The notes under the pieces were generated by a model. It was given only the letters and a program-made list of their open reading frames with translations. It made no database searches and was not told the origin of the DNA. DNA of 5,433 nt. Source: Alphaproteobacteria bacterium (GTDB lineage: Bacteria > Pseudomonadota > Alphaproteobacteria > Rhizobiales > Xanthobacteraceae). The stretch spans positions 1 to 5,433 of the forward strand of contig VAZS01000346.1 in NCBI GenBank assembly GCA_005884855.1, in the 5' to 3' direction. A program made the translations under genes and the position numbers. Shown here piece by piece: positions 1 to 5,433 of this stretch. Each line of letters begins with the position of its first letter. Within the stretch, counting starts at the first letter, position 1.

Positions 1-914
1 AGGTGCTGTTCATTTTCAATTCGCTGGGAACGCCGCCGAATTCGGCGATCCACAAGTACATGAATTCAAAGAAGGTGCCGCAACTGTTCGTCGCAACCGG
101 CGCCACCAAGTGGAACGATCCCAAGGACTTTCCCTGGACCATGGGTTGGCAACCCAATTACCAGAGCGAGTCGCGGATTTACGCGAAATACCTGTTGAAG
201 GAGAAGCCTAACGCCAAGATCGCGGTTCTGTATCAGAACGACGATTACGGCAAAGACTACCTGAAGGGCCTCAAGGAGGGGCTCGGCGCCAAAGCCGGCT
301 CCATGATCATAGCGGAAGAAAGCTTCGAGACCACCGAGCCGACCATCGACAACCACATCGTCAAGCTGAAATCGACCGGCGCCGATGTGTTCTTCAACGT
401 CACCACCCCGAAATTCGCCGCGCAGGCGATCAAGAAGATCGCCGAGATCGAGTGGAAGCCTCTGCACCTTCTCAACAACGTTAGCTCTTCGATCGGCAGC
501 GTGATGAAGCCGGCCGGCTACCAGAATGCCCAGGACATCATTTCCGCGGCCTACCTGAAGGACGTTTCCGATCCTCAATGGGCCAACGACCCCGGCATGA
601 AGCAGTTCCTGGATTTCATGGCAAAGGATTTTCCGGAAGGCGACAAGCTCGATGGCAGCACGGTCGTGGGGTACGGCGTTGCGCAGACCCTGGTCCAGGT
701 GCTGAAGCAGTGCGGTGACGACCTCACTCGCGCAAATGTCATGAAGCAGGCTGCGAACCTGAAGGATTTCCGCACCGAAGTCCTGTTGCCGGGCATCAAG
801 ATCAATACCAGCCCAACCGATTTCGCCCCGATCAGTCAGCTTCAGCTGATGAAGTTCAAAGGCGAGAAGTGGGAGCTGTTCGGCGACGTGCTGAGCAGCG
901 ACGTTGGAGGCTGA
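1..914 (+). CDS. ABC transporter periplasmic substrate-binding protein (LivK-like), 5' end missing
   Basis: Partial gene: the first complete codon in frame is at 3 and 303 residues are visible before TGA at 912-914. Family members are usually about 400 residues, so the signal peptide and roughly the first 100 residues lie to the left. The protein captures a small solute in the periplasm and hands it to a LivH/LivM/LivG-type importer. Recognisable elements of the Peripla_BP_6 fold are KIAVLYQNDDYGKDYLKGLK (about residues 74-93 of the visible part), the hydrophobic strand with GADVFFNVTTPKFAAQAIK, and the C-terminal LLPGIKINTSPTDFAPI stretch common in rhizobial members. Substrate could be a branched-chain amino acid, an amide or an aromatic acid; the sequence does not decide. 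It lies on the same strand as the permease genes at 3338 onward but is separated from them by a terminator, a kinase gene and a regulator, so it may be transcribed separately although likely part of the same transporter. Family call is firm, substrate unknown. Confidence 0.93.
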   Translation, partial: VLFIFNSLGTPPNSAIHKYMNSKKVPQLFVATGATKWNDPKDFPWTMGWQPNYQSESRIYAKYLLKEKPNAKIAVLYQNDDYGKDYLKGLKEGLGAKAGSMIIAEESFETTEPTIDNHIVKLKSTGADVFFNVTTPKFAAQAIKKIAEIEWKPLHLLNNVSSSIGSVMKPAGYQNAQDIISAAYLKDVSDPQWANDPGMKQFLDFMAKDFPEGDKLDGSTVVGYGVAQTLVQVLKQCGDDLTRANVMKQAANLKDFRTEVLLPGIKINTSPTDFAPISQLQLMKFKGEKWELFGDVLSSDVGG

Positions 915-944
915 GCGCCGGGCATATTTCGTAGCGAGCTAATC

Positions 945-978
945 AAACCTCCGCAGTTTGCTGCGGGGGTTTTCTTTT
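945..978 (+). terminator. Rho-independent terminator after the binding-protein gene
   Basis: A 12-bp stem pairs 945-956 (AAACCTCCGCAG) with 961-972 (CTGCGGGGGTTT), with one T-G wobble and a TTTG loop. It runs into a T-rich tail, TTTTCTTTT (970-978). It sits 30 bases after the stop codon of the substrate-binding protein gene, which is the expected place. It should separate that gene from the downstream kinase gene. Confidence 0.92.
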
Positions 979-1032
979 GCCGCGATCGGACCGATAACGG
1001 CGGGATGTTTCCAACCGATATCCCATAAAGCC

Positions 1033-2319
1033 ATGATCGACAGACGCCCTCTCCTGCGCGCGATCTTCGACGCCGCCGTTGCCGCTGCGCACCCTGATGT
1101 CGTGCTGGCGGCCCACCTGAGGCCACCTCCGGAAGGACGGGTGATCTGCCTTGCCGCCGGCAAGGCCGCAGCCGCCATGGCCGCGGCTGCGGAGCGGCAT
1201 TATCTCGACGAACTTGGCCTCGAGCCATCGCGGCTGTCGGGCATCGCAACCACCCGGCACGGCCACGGTGTGCCGACCCGTCGGATCAAGGTGATCGAAG
1301 CCGGTCATCCTGTTCCAGACCAGGCCGGGCTGAAGGGCGCCGAGGAAAGCCTGCGGCTCGCCGAGGCAGCCGATTCCGGCGATCTCGTATTGGTGCTGTT
1401 GTCCGGCGGCGGCTCCGCCAACTGGATCGCCCCGGTCGAGGGCGTATCCTTTGCCCAAAAACAACAAGTAACCCGTGCGCTGTTGCGTTCGGGCGCGCCG
1501 ATCGGGGAGATCAACACGGTTCGCAAGCACTTGTCGCGTATCAAGGGCGGCCGGCTGGCGCGCGCAGGCCAGCGCGCAGAAGTCGTGACGCTGGCGATCT
1601 CGGACGTTCCGCATGACGAGCCTTCCGCAATCGCATCGGGTCCGACGGTTCCGGATCCGACCACGCTCGCCGACGCACGCGCCATTGTCGCGAAGTACGG
1701 CCTCAAGCTTGACGAGGCCCTCGGACGCGCGCTCAACGAGCCCAGCAACGAAAGTTGCAAGCCGGGCGATAGCGCGTTTGCGCGCGCGCAATTCGAATTG
1801 ATCGCGCGGCCGAGGGCATCACTGGACGCCGCGATCGAATTAGCAAGGCAGGCCGGCTACGATATCGTCGATCTCGGCGCCGATCTCGAAGGCGAGGCGC
1901 GCATTGTCGCCGCCGATCACGCGCAACTGGCGCTCAAGGCGCGCGGCGAGGGACGGCGGATGGCGATCCTGTCCGGCGGTGAACTCACCGTCACTGTGCG
2001 CGGCAGTGGGCGCGGCGGTCCCAACCAGGAATATGCGCTGGCTCTGGCCGCGCTGCTCAAGGACACCACAGCGATTTCGGCGCTGGCGGCGGACACCGAC
2101 GGGGCGGATGGTGGCGCGGGCAGCGCGGCCGATCCGGCCGGCGCAATCATCGATCAAAGCACGTTTGAAAAGATGCGCTCGCTCGGGCTCGAGGCAGCCG
2201 CCTACCTCGACAACAACGACGCCACGGGTTTCTTTGCGAAAACCGGCGATCTGTTGCTTACCGGTCCGACGCTGACCAACGTCAATGACATCCGGGTGAT
2301 TTTGGTGGATGAGGTGTGA
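1033..2319 (+). CDS. gckA: Glycerate 2-kinase (GckA/TtuD type, MOFRL family)
   Basis: Complete gene of 428 residues, the usual length for this family. It phosphorylates D-glycerate with ATP to 2-phosphoglycerate in the cytoplasm, feeding glyoxylate, tartrate or hydroxypyruvate carbon into lower glycolysis; homologues are often mislabelled hydroxypyruvate reductase (TtuD). Conserved blocks are visible in order: AAGKAAAAMA (41-50, with the conserved Lys44), LLSGGGSANW (122-131), NTVRKHLSRIKGGRLA (161-176), ISDVPHDEPSAIASGPTVPD (189-208), LSGGELTVTVRGSGRGGPNQ (313-332), ADTDGADGGAGSAA (353-366) and the C-terminal MOFRL block TGDLLLTGPTLTNVNDI (404-420). I chose ATG 1033 because the protein then begins MIDRRPLLRAIFDAA as in relatives; the longer TTG start at 958 lies inside the terminator hairpin. 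No good Shine-Dalgarno is visible before ATG 1033, only AAAG placed too close. The gene is bounded by a terminator upstream and repeats downstream, so it is probably monocistronic. Nothing ties it functionally to the transporter genes. Confidence 0.93.
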   Translation: MIDRRPLLRAIFDAAVAAAHPDVVLAAHLRPPPEGRVICLAAGKAAAAMAAAAERHYLDELGLEPSRLSGIATTRHGHGVPTRRIKVIEAGHPVPDQAGLKGAEESLRLAEAADSGDLVLVLLSGGGSANWIAPVEGVSFAQKQQVTRALLRSGAPIGEINTVRKHLSRIKGGRLARAGQRAEVVTLAISDVPHDEPSAIASGPTVPDPTTLADARAIVAKYGLKLDEALGRALNEPSNESCKPGDSAFARAQFELIARPRASLDAAIELARQAGYDIVDLGADLEGEARIVAADHAQLALKARGEGRRMAILSGGELTVTVRGSGRGGPNQEYALALAALLKDTTAISALAADTDGADGGAGSAADPAGAIIDQSTFEKMRSLGLEAAAYLDNNDATGFFAKTGDLLLTGPTLTNVNDIRVILVDEV

Positions 2320-2466
2320 GGATGTTCCCTAAGGCGTATACTAGTTGAGCAGAATATCAGGATGCATCGCTGCTCTCGTGGTTCGAGACGAGCGGCGTTG
2401 CCGCTCTCCTCACCATGAGGGTCTAGACCTCGTCCTGAAGGAGCGCGCATTTGCGCGCGTCTCGAA
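2320..2466. repeat. 147-bp tandem repeat, copy 1 (structured intergenic repeat)
   Basis: First of two head-to-tail copies. It begins at the base directly after the gckA stop codon. Inside it are: an AGCG/GGCG GTATACTAG segment near the left end; a long imperfect hairpin with outer arms 2372-2382 and 2412-2422 and an inner perfect 7-bp stem GAGCGGC/GCCGCTC (2390-2396 with 2400-2406, loop GTT); the palindrome GGTCTAGACC (2420-2429); and a GC hairpin GCGCGC-ATTT-GCGCGC (2443-2458). The last part, ending GTCTCGAAGGAT, resembles palindromic intergenic repeats that I recall as frequent in Bradyrhizobium genomes. It lies between convergent genes, so the hairpins may also act as transcription stops or mRNA 3'-end stabilisers, although there is no T-tract. 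Confidence 0.9.
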
Positions 2467-2613
2467 GGATGTTTCCTACAGCGTATACTAGTTGAGCAGA
2501 ATATCAGGACGCACGGCTGCCCTCATGGTTCGAGACGAGCGGCGTTGCCGCTCTCCTCAACATGAGGGTCTAGACCTCGTCCTGAAGGAGCGCGCATTTG
2601 CGCGCGTCTCGAA
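2467..2613. repeat. 147-bp tandem repeat, copy 2
   Basis: Second copy, directly abutting the first with no spacer. By hand alignment the copies differ at 9 of 147 positions without any gap, and the last 53 bases are identical. The same structures recur: outer arms 2519-2529 and 2559-2569, inner stem 2537-2543 with 2547-2553, palindrome GGTCTAGACC (2567-2576) and GC hairpin 2590-2605. Five bases of a third unit (GGATG, 2614-2618) follow before similarity ends. The copy stops 17 bases before the last codon of the minus-strand marR gene. The high identity means the duplication is recent or kept uniform by conversion. Confidence 0.9.
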
Positions 2614-2630
2614 GGATGAAGCCACCGATA

Positions 2631-3152
2631 TCACAATTCTCTTGCGATCGTGGCCAGCATGTCCAGCAGCGCGGCGCGCTTGGCCGGCCCCAATATTTCA
2701 TTGAGACGTGCTTCGTGCTTGGCGGCGACCAGCTTCTTCGCCCGCGCCAGCACCGCCCTGCCCTTGTCGGTCAGCACAACAATGTGGGAGCGGCGATCAT
2801 TCGTCGAACGTAACCGTGCGCACAGCTCGCGGCTCTCCAGCCCATCGAGCATCGCCACGAAATTCGGCCTGAGGATGCCAAGTGTATTGGCGATTTCGGT
2901 CTGGTTACGGCCGGGATTCTTGTCGAGCAGCAACAGTACCGAGAACTGCGCCGGGGTCAGTTGCAGCGGCGCGACGCAGCGCAGGAAATTTTCGAAGATC
3001 TTTAGTTGCGCGCGCTTGAGCGAATAGCCCAACTGCTCGGACAATTCGCCCAACTGCAGCTCGGTGTTTTCCACCGCGCTCTCGAGTGGCTCCTTGCGGG
3101 CCGGGCGGGCGGTTTTCACGGCGTTGGCCACCGCGCTCTTGAGAACAGTCAT
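2631..3152 (-). CDS. MarR-family winged-helix transcriptional regulator
   Basis: Complete minus-strand gene of 173 residues, a normal MarR size. MarR proteins are dimeric DNA-binding regulators, mostly repressors released by small aromatic or acidic ligands. The winged helix is clear: LTPAQFSVLLLLDKNPG (65-81), the helix-turn-helix NQTEIANTLGILRPNFVAML (83-102) and the wing STNDRRSHIVVLTDKGR (116-132) with the hallmark D-R-R. Helices at 31-60 and 133-173 would form the dimer interface. I chose ATG 3150-3152 (MTVLKSAV); the frame is open to 3248, but the longer version would translate the AT-rich control region. The Shine-Dalgarno before it is weak. The first 28 residues are basic and are probably a flexible tail. 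It is divergent from the livH-livMG genes with about 185 bases between starts, which suggests it controls them and itself. Ligand unknown. Confidence 0.93.
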   Translation of the reverse strand: MTVLKSAVANAVKTARPARKEPLESAVENTELQLGELSEQLGYSLKRAQLKIFENFLRCVAPLQLTPAQFSVLLLLDKNPGRNQTEIANTLGILRPNFVAMLDGLESRELCARLRSTNDRRSHIVVLTDKGRAVLARAKKLVAAKHEARLNEILGPAKRAALLDMLATIAREL

Positions 3153-3210
3153 CGATCGAAGCTCGCTGTCTGCGCCAGGTTGGAAACACTCCGGCAAAAC
3201 GAATCTTGCC

Positions 3211-3248
3211 TTGCGATTATAATCGATAATTGTTATAGAGTATATCAA
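3211..3248. promoter_or_regulatory. AT-rich divergent promoter/operator region between marR and livH
   Basis: This short AT-rich island stands out from the GC-rich surroundings. It holds an inverted repeat TATAA-N10-TTATA (3218-3222 with 3233-3237, 20 bp in all) and an overlapping one ATTAT-N5-ATAAT (3216-3220 with 3226-3230). The size and base composition fit a MarR dimer site. A TATAAT hexamer can be read on both strands (plus 3218-3223, minus 3221-3216), so a -10 box could lie within the operator. No convincing -35 element at the right distance is visible, so start sites are uncertain. Inference: binding here would repress both marR and livH. Confidence 0.55.
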
Positions 3249-3321
3249 ATAGCGGCAGGATCTTTCAACTGCTGTTATCGAAGTGTCGCGCTCGGGTGAG
3301 CCGCGGCCCGTCCGATATGTG

Positions 3322-3328
3322 AGGGGAG
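3322..3328 (+). promoter_or_regulatory. Ribosome binding site that sets the livH start
   Basis: AGGGGAG lies 9 bases before the TTG at 3338-3340, a good Shine-Dalgarno distance. The next in-frame ATG (3353) would be 24 bases away. This supports the rare TTG start, giving the N-terminus (M)[12 protein letters not shown], which matches relatives as I recall them. Confidence 0.65.
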
Positions 3329-3984
3329 CGTCCGGTCTTGAACACGACCATCATGCTTTTCCTGGTGCAGGACGGCATTACCAATGGCGCCATCTATGCG
3401 TTGCTCGGGCTGGCGCTCGTGCTCGTGTTCGCCGTCACCCGGGTGATCCTGATCCCGCAGGGCGAGTTCGTCACTTACGGCGCGCTGACCTATGCCTCGC
3501 TTTCTTCGGGCCAGATGCCGGGCACCGCGCGGCTGGCCGTCGCCATGGGAATCGTGGCACTCGGGCTCGATCTGTTCGCGGCGCGCCGATCGCTGCATCT
3601 GCGGCTGGTTGGCCGCGCCTTCGCGGTCAACATCGTGCTGCCTGTGGCGGTATTCGTTTTGACCTATTGGTTGGCCGGCCGTCATCCTCCGATCGCCGTC
3701 AACGTCGCGCTGTCGCTGCTGATCGTCGCGGCGATCGGAGTGTTTCTCTATCGCATCGCGTTTCAGCCGCTGGCCCATACTTCGGTGCTGGTTTTGCTGA
3801 TCGCCTCGGTGGGCTGTCATCTCGCGCTGCAGGGCTTCGGGCTGGTGTTTTTCGGGGCCGAAGGCCAGCGCGGCTCGACGATCGCGGATACCGCGTTCAG
3901 TTTGGGCCCGCTGCGCTTCACCGGCCAGAGCCTCGCCGTCTACGCCATCACGGCTGGCTTTATCGTCGCGCTCTGGCTATTTTT

Positions 3985-3989
3985 CGATC
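3985..3989 (+). other. Deletion breakpoint inside livH
   Basis: Reading from the left, LivH similarity holds up to the Phe-Phe codons ending at 3985 in the frame of TTG 3338. Reading from the right, it holds back to the Ser-Gly-Ile codons starting at 3990 in the frame that ends at 4253. The join therefore lies in the few bases between, or within a base or two of them. No direct repeat or insertion sequence is visible at the join; the deleted parent sequence would be needed to see microhomology. Confidence 0.7.
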
Positions 3990-4244
3990 TCGGGAATCCT
4001 GATCGTGCCGATCACCACCTTATACTACGACACCGGATTCCTGATCGGCCTGAAAGGCTTTATTGCCGCGATCATCGGCGGCCTCGTCAGCTATCCGCTG
4101 ACAGCGGTCGCGGCGCTGGTGGTCGGCACGGTGGAAGCCTTCTCCTCGTTCTATGCCAGCAACTTCAAGGAGGTCATCGTGTTCACGCTGATTCTTCCGG
4201 TTCTGGTGCTGCGCTCGCTGGCCGCGCCCGCGGTCGAAGAAGAA

Positions 4245-4249
4245 AAGGA
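4245..4249 (+). promoter_or_regulatory. Ribosome binding site of livM-livG
   Basis: AAGGA lies 9 bases before ATG 4259 and within the last codons of livH. This is the usual coupled arrangement in liv operons. It means livM-livG can still be translated on its own despite the livH lesion. Confidence 0.7.
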
Positions 4250-4258
4250 TTGAGAGCG

Positions 4259-5433
4259 ATGAGGCAACGTCTGCCGATCATCGTGTTCGCGCTTGTGGTG
4301 GCGGCGATCCCGTTCATTCCGGGCGTGCCGCCGTTCTGGATCGTGCTGTTGGACAATATCGGTCTAGCCGCGCTGGTGGCGATGGGGCTTGTGCTCTTGA
4401 CCGGCGTCGGTGGCCTCACCTCGTTCGGCCAGGCGGCGTTTTGCGGTTTCGGCGCCTACACCACGGCGGTGCTGACGACGGCCTATGGCGTGTCGCCATG
4501 GCTGACGCTGCCACTGTCGCTTGCGGTATCAGGCTTTGCCGCAGTCCTGCTCGGGCTGGTCACGGTGCGGCTGTCGGGCCACTATCTGCCGCTTGGCACG
4601 ATCGCCTGGGGCCTCGGGCTGTTCTATCTGTTCAGCAAGCTCGAATTCCTTGGCCGCAACGACGGCATCTCGGCCATCCCGCCTCTATCGATCGGTCCGC
4701 TCAGGATGATCGACCCGGGAGCCATCTACTTTGCGATCTGGATTGCGGTGTTGCTATGCGCGCTGCTCACCATGAACCTGCTGGACTCGCGCACCGGCCG
4801 CGCCATTCGCGCGCTGCGGCGCGGGCACATCGCTGCCGAAGCGTTCGGCGTGCAAACCCCGCGCGCCAAGCTGCTGGTTTTCATCTATGCCGCGGTACTG
4901 GCCGGCCTCTCCGGCTGGCTCTATGCGCATTTCCAGCGCGCCGCCAATCCGACCCCGTTCGGCGCGCAGGCCGGCATCGAATATCTCTTCATCGCAGTGG
5001 TCGGGGGCGCCGGCTACGTCTGGGGCGGCGTGTTGGGGGCTGCGATCGTCGTGATCCTGAGGGAAATTCTTCAGAGCTATTTGCCTTATATCTTTCACGG
5101 CGAGGGGCAGCTCGAAACCATCGTGTTCGGCATCCTGCTGGTGCTGCTGCTGCAACTCGCCCCGACCGGGGTATGGCCCTGGCTGATGGCGCGGCTGCCG
5201 CTGAAACACAAGCGCAAGCGGCCCGATACCTCGCTTGCATTGCCGTCACGGCCAAAAGCTGTGGCCGCATCGGCGGTGCTGCTGCGGCTCGATCAAGCAC
5301 GCAAGCAATTCGGCGGCGTGCTCGCGGTCAACAATGTCTCGTTCGACGTGCAGTCTCGCGAGATCGTGGCGCTGATCGGACCGAACGGTGCGGGCAAGAG
5401 CACGACCTTCAACCTGATCACCGGCGTACTCAC
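4259..5433 (+). CDS. livM: Fused LivM permease / LivG ATPase of an ABC importer, 3' end missing
   Basis: 391 complete codons are visible and the frame runs off the right edge. Residues 1 to about 315 are a LivM-type permease: [40 protein letters not shown] (about 51-70), [36 protein letters not shown], the cytoplasmic ATPase-contacting loop [20 protein letters not shown] (176-195) with FGVQ after it, and [21 protein letters not shown] short basic linker follows (KHKRKRPD at 316-323, to about 339). From about 341 a LivG-type nucleotide-binding domain begins: [20 protein letters not shown] and Walker [10 protein letters not shown] (374-382). The signature motif and Walker B would lie beyond the window; a full fusion should be near 600 residues. 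Such fusions occur in Bradyrhizobium, as I recall. It follows livH by 5 bases and would be co-transcribed with it. The reading frame itself looks intact. Confidence 0.93.
   Translation, partial: MRQRLPIIVFALVVAAIPFIPGVPPFWIVLLDNIGLAALVAMGLVLLTGVGGLTSFGQAAFCGFGAYTTAVLTTAYGVSPWLTLPLSLAVSGFAAVLLGLVTVRLSGHYLPLGTIAWGLGLFYLFSKLEFLGRNDGISAIPPLSIGPLRMIDPGAIYFAIWIAVLLCALLTMNLLDSRTGRAIRALRRGHIAAEAFGVQTPRAKLLVFIYAAVLAGLSGWLYAHFQRAANPTPFGAQAGIEYLFIAVVGGAGYVWGGVLGAAIVVILREILQSYLPYIFHGEGQLETIVFGILLVLLLQLAPTGVWPWLMARLPLKHKRKRPDTSLALPSRPKAVAASAVLLRLDQARKQFGGVLAVNNVSFDVQSREIVALIGPNGAGKSTTFNLITGVL

Larger units (their letters stand above)
3338..4253 (+). pseudogene. livH: LivH-type ABC permease, disrupted by an internal deletion with frame change
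   Basis: LivH is one of two membrane subunits of branched-chain amino acid type importers. The first 216 codons (3338-3985) are a good LivH N-terminal part: [20 protein letters not shown], then [15 protein letters not shown], a segment at 94-113, [18 protein letters not shown] and [20 protein letters not shown], ending ALWLFF. The rest of LivH is also present but in another frame: from about 3990, [20 protein letters not shown] through [14 protein letters not shown] to EEEKD and TGA 4251-4253. Intact relatives have about 44 residues between these parts, containing the G-x-A-L-R-A cytoplasmic loop that contacts the ATPase, plus part of a membrane helix. These are absent here. A missing segment whose length is 2 modulo 3 (for example 131 or 134 bases) explains both the gap and the frame change. 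The gene overlaps nothing and its end is 5 bases before livM. It is most likely non-functional; an assembly collapse is the main alternative. Confidence 0.85.

Noticed and set aside
66..578. 170-residue minus-strand open frame opposite the binding-protein gene
   Set aside because: It is antisense to a well-supported coding region and shows no recognisable domain.
958..1032. Upstream TTG start for gckA
   Set aside because: It begins inside the loop and 3' arm of the terminator hairpin, and the extra 25 residues do not look like the family's N-terminus.
943..1791. 282-residue minus-strand open frame opposite gckA
   Set aside because: The plus strand carries all conserved glycerate kinase motifs; the minus frame is low in hydrophobic core and rich in Arg/Gly, typical of an antisense shadow.
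2320..2613. CRISPR array or insertion sequence in the gckA-marR gap
   Set aside because: There are only two abutting 147-bp units with no spacers, and no transposase frame or terminal inverted repeats.
2492..2704. Small plus-strand open frame through repeat copy 2 into marR
   Set aside because: It is made of repeat sequence and antisense marR, with no plausible start signals.
3153..3248. Longer marR start at 3248 (205 residues)
   Set aside because: It would translate through the AT-rich operator-like region and add a tail unlike the family; ATG 3152 gives a normal length.
3283..4002. 239-residue plus-strand open frame over livH
   Set aside because: Arg/Gly/Ala-rich translation with no family features, in a different frame from the clear LivH N-terminal part. 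It is a GC-rich shadow.
4005..4253. Separate small membrane-protein gene of 82 residues starting at GTG 4005
   Set aside because: Its sequence is the C-terminal part of LivH; the similarity continues upstream of the GTG to about 3990, and there is no ribosome binding site of its own.

Overview
The window looks like a chromosomal segment of an alphaproteobacterium of the Bradyrhizobium / Rhodopseudomonas group. The reasons are the high GC content, the strong GC bias at third codon positions, a LivM-LivG fused transporter protein of the type I know from Bradyrhizobium, and intergenic palindromic repeats with GCGCGC hairpins that resemble those genomes. This placement is from recall of protein and repeat style, not from a database search.

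Layout, left to right. (1) The 3' part of a periplasmic substrate-binding protein gene of the branched-chain amino acid / aromatic acid ABC family (+, ends 914), followed by a clear intrinsic terminator (945-978). (2) A complete glycerate 2-kinase gene of the GckA/TtuD type (+, 1033-2319). (3) A convergent intergenic gap made almost entirely of two tandem copies of a 147-bp structured repeat (2320-2613). (4) A complete MarR-family regulator on the minus strand (2631-3152). (5) A short AT-rich divergent control region (about 3211-3248). (6) A livH-type permease gene (+, 3338-4253) that is broken: an internal segment of roughly 44 codons is missing and the two halves are in different frames. (7) A livM gene fused to a livG-type ATPase (+, from 4259), which runs off the right edge just after its Walker A motif.

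How they fit together. The binding protein, LivH, and LivM-LivG are parts of one kind of ABC importer. The MarR regulator reads away from the permease genes and probably controls them through the AT-rich site between them, as is common for importers of aromatic or other carboxylic acids. The substrate cannot be read from the sequence. The glycerate kinase is set apart by a terminator on one side and the repeats on the other, so it is probably a separate unit. The most notable point is the livH lesion. It removes the cytoplasmic loop expected to touch the ATPase, so this importer copy is probably non-functional, unless the lesion is an assembly error. The lesion also leaves an open frame that runs from livH into livM-livG without a stop. 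I found no sign of a new defence or mobile system in the window.
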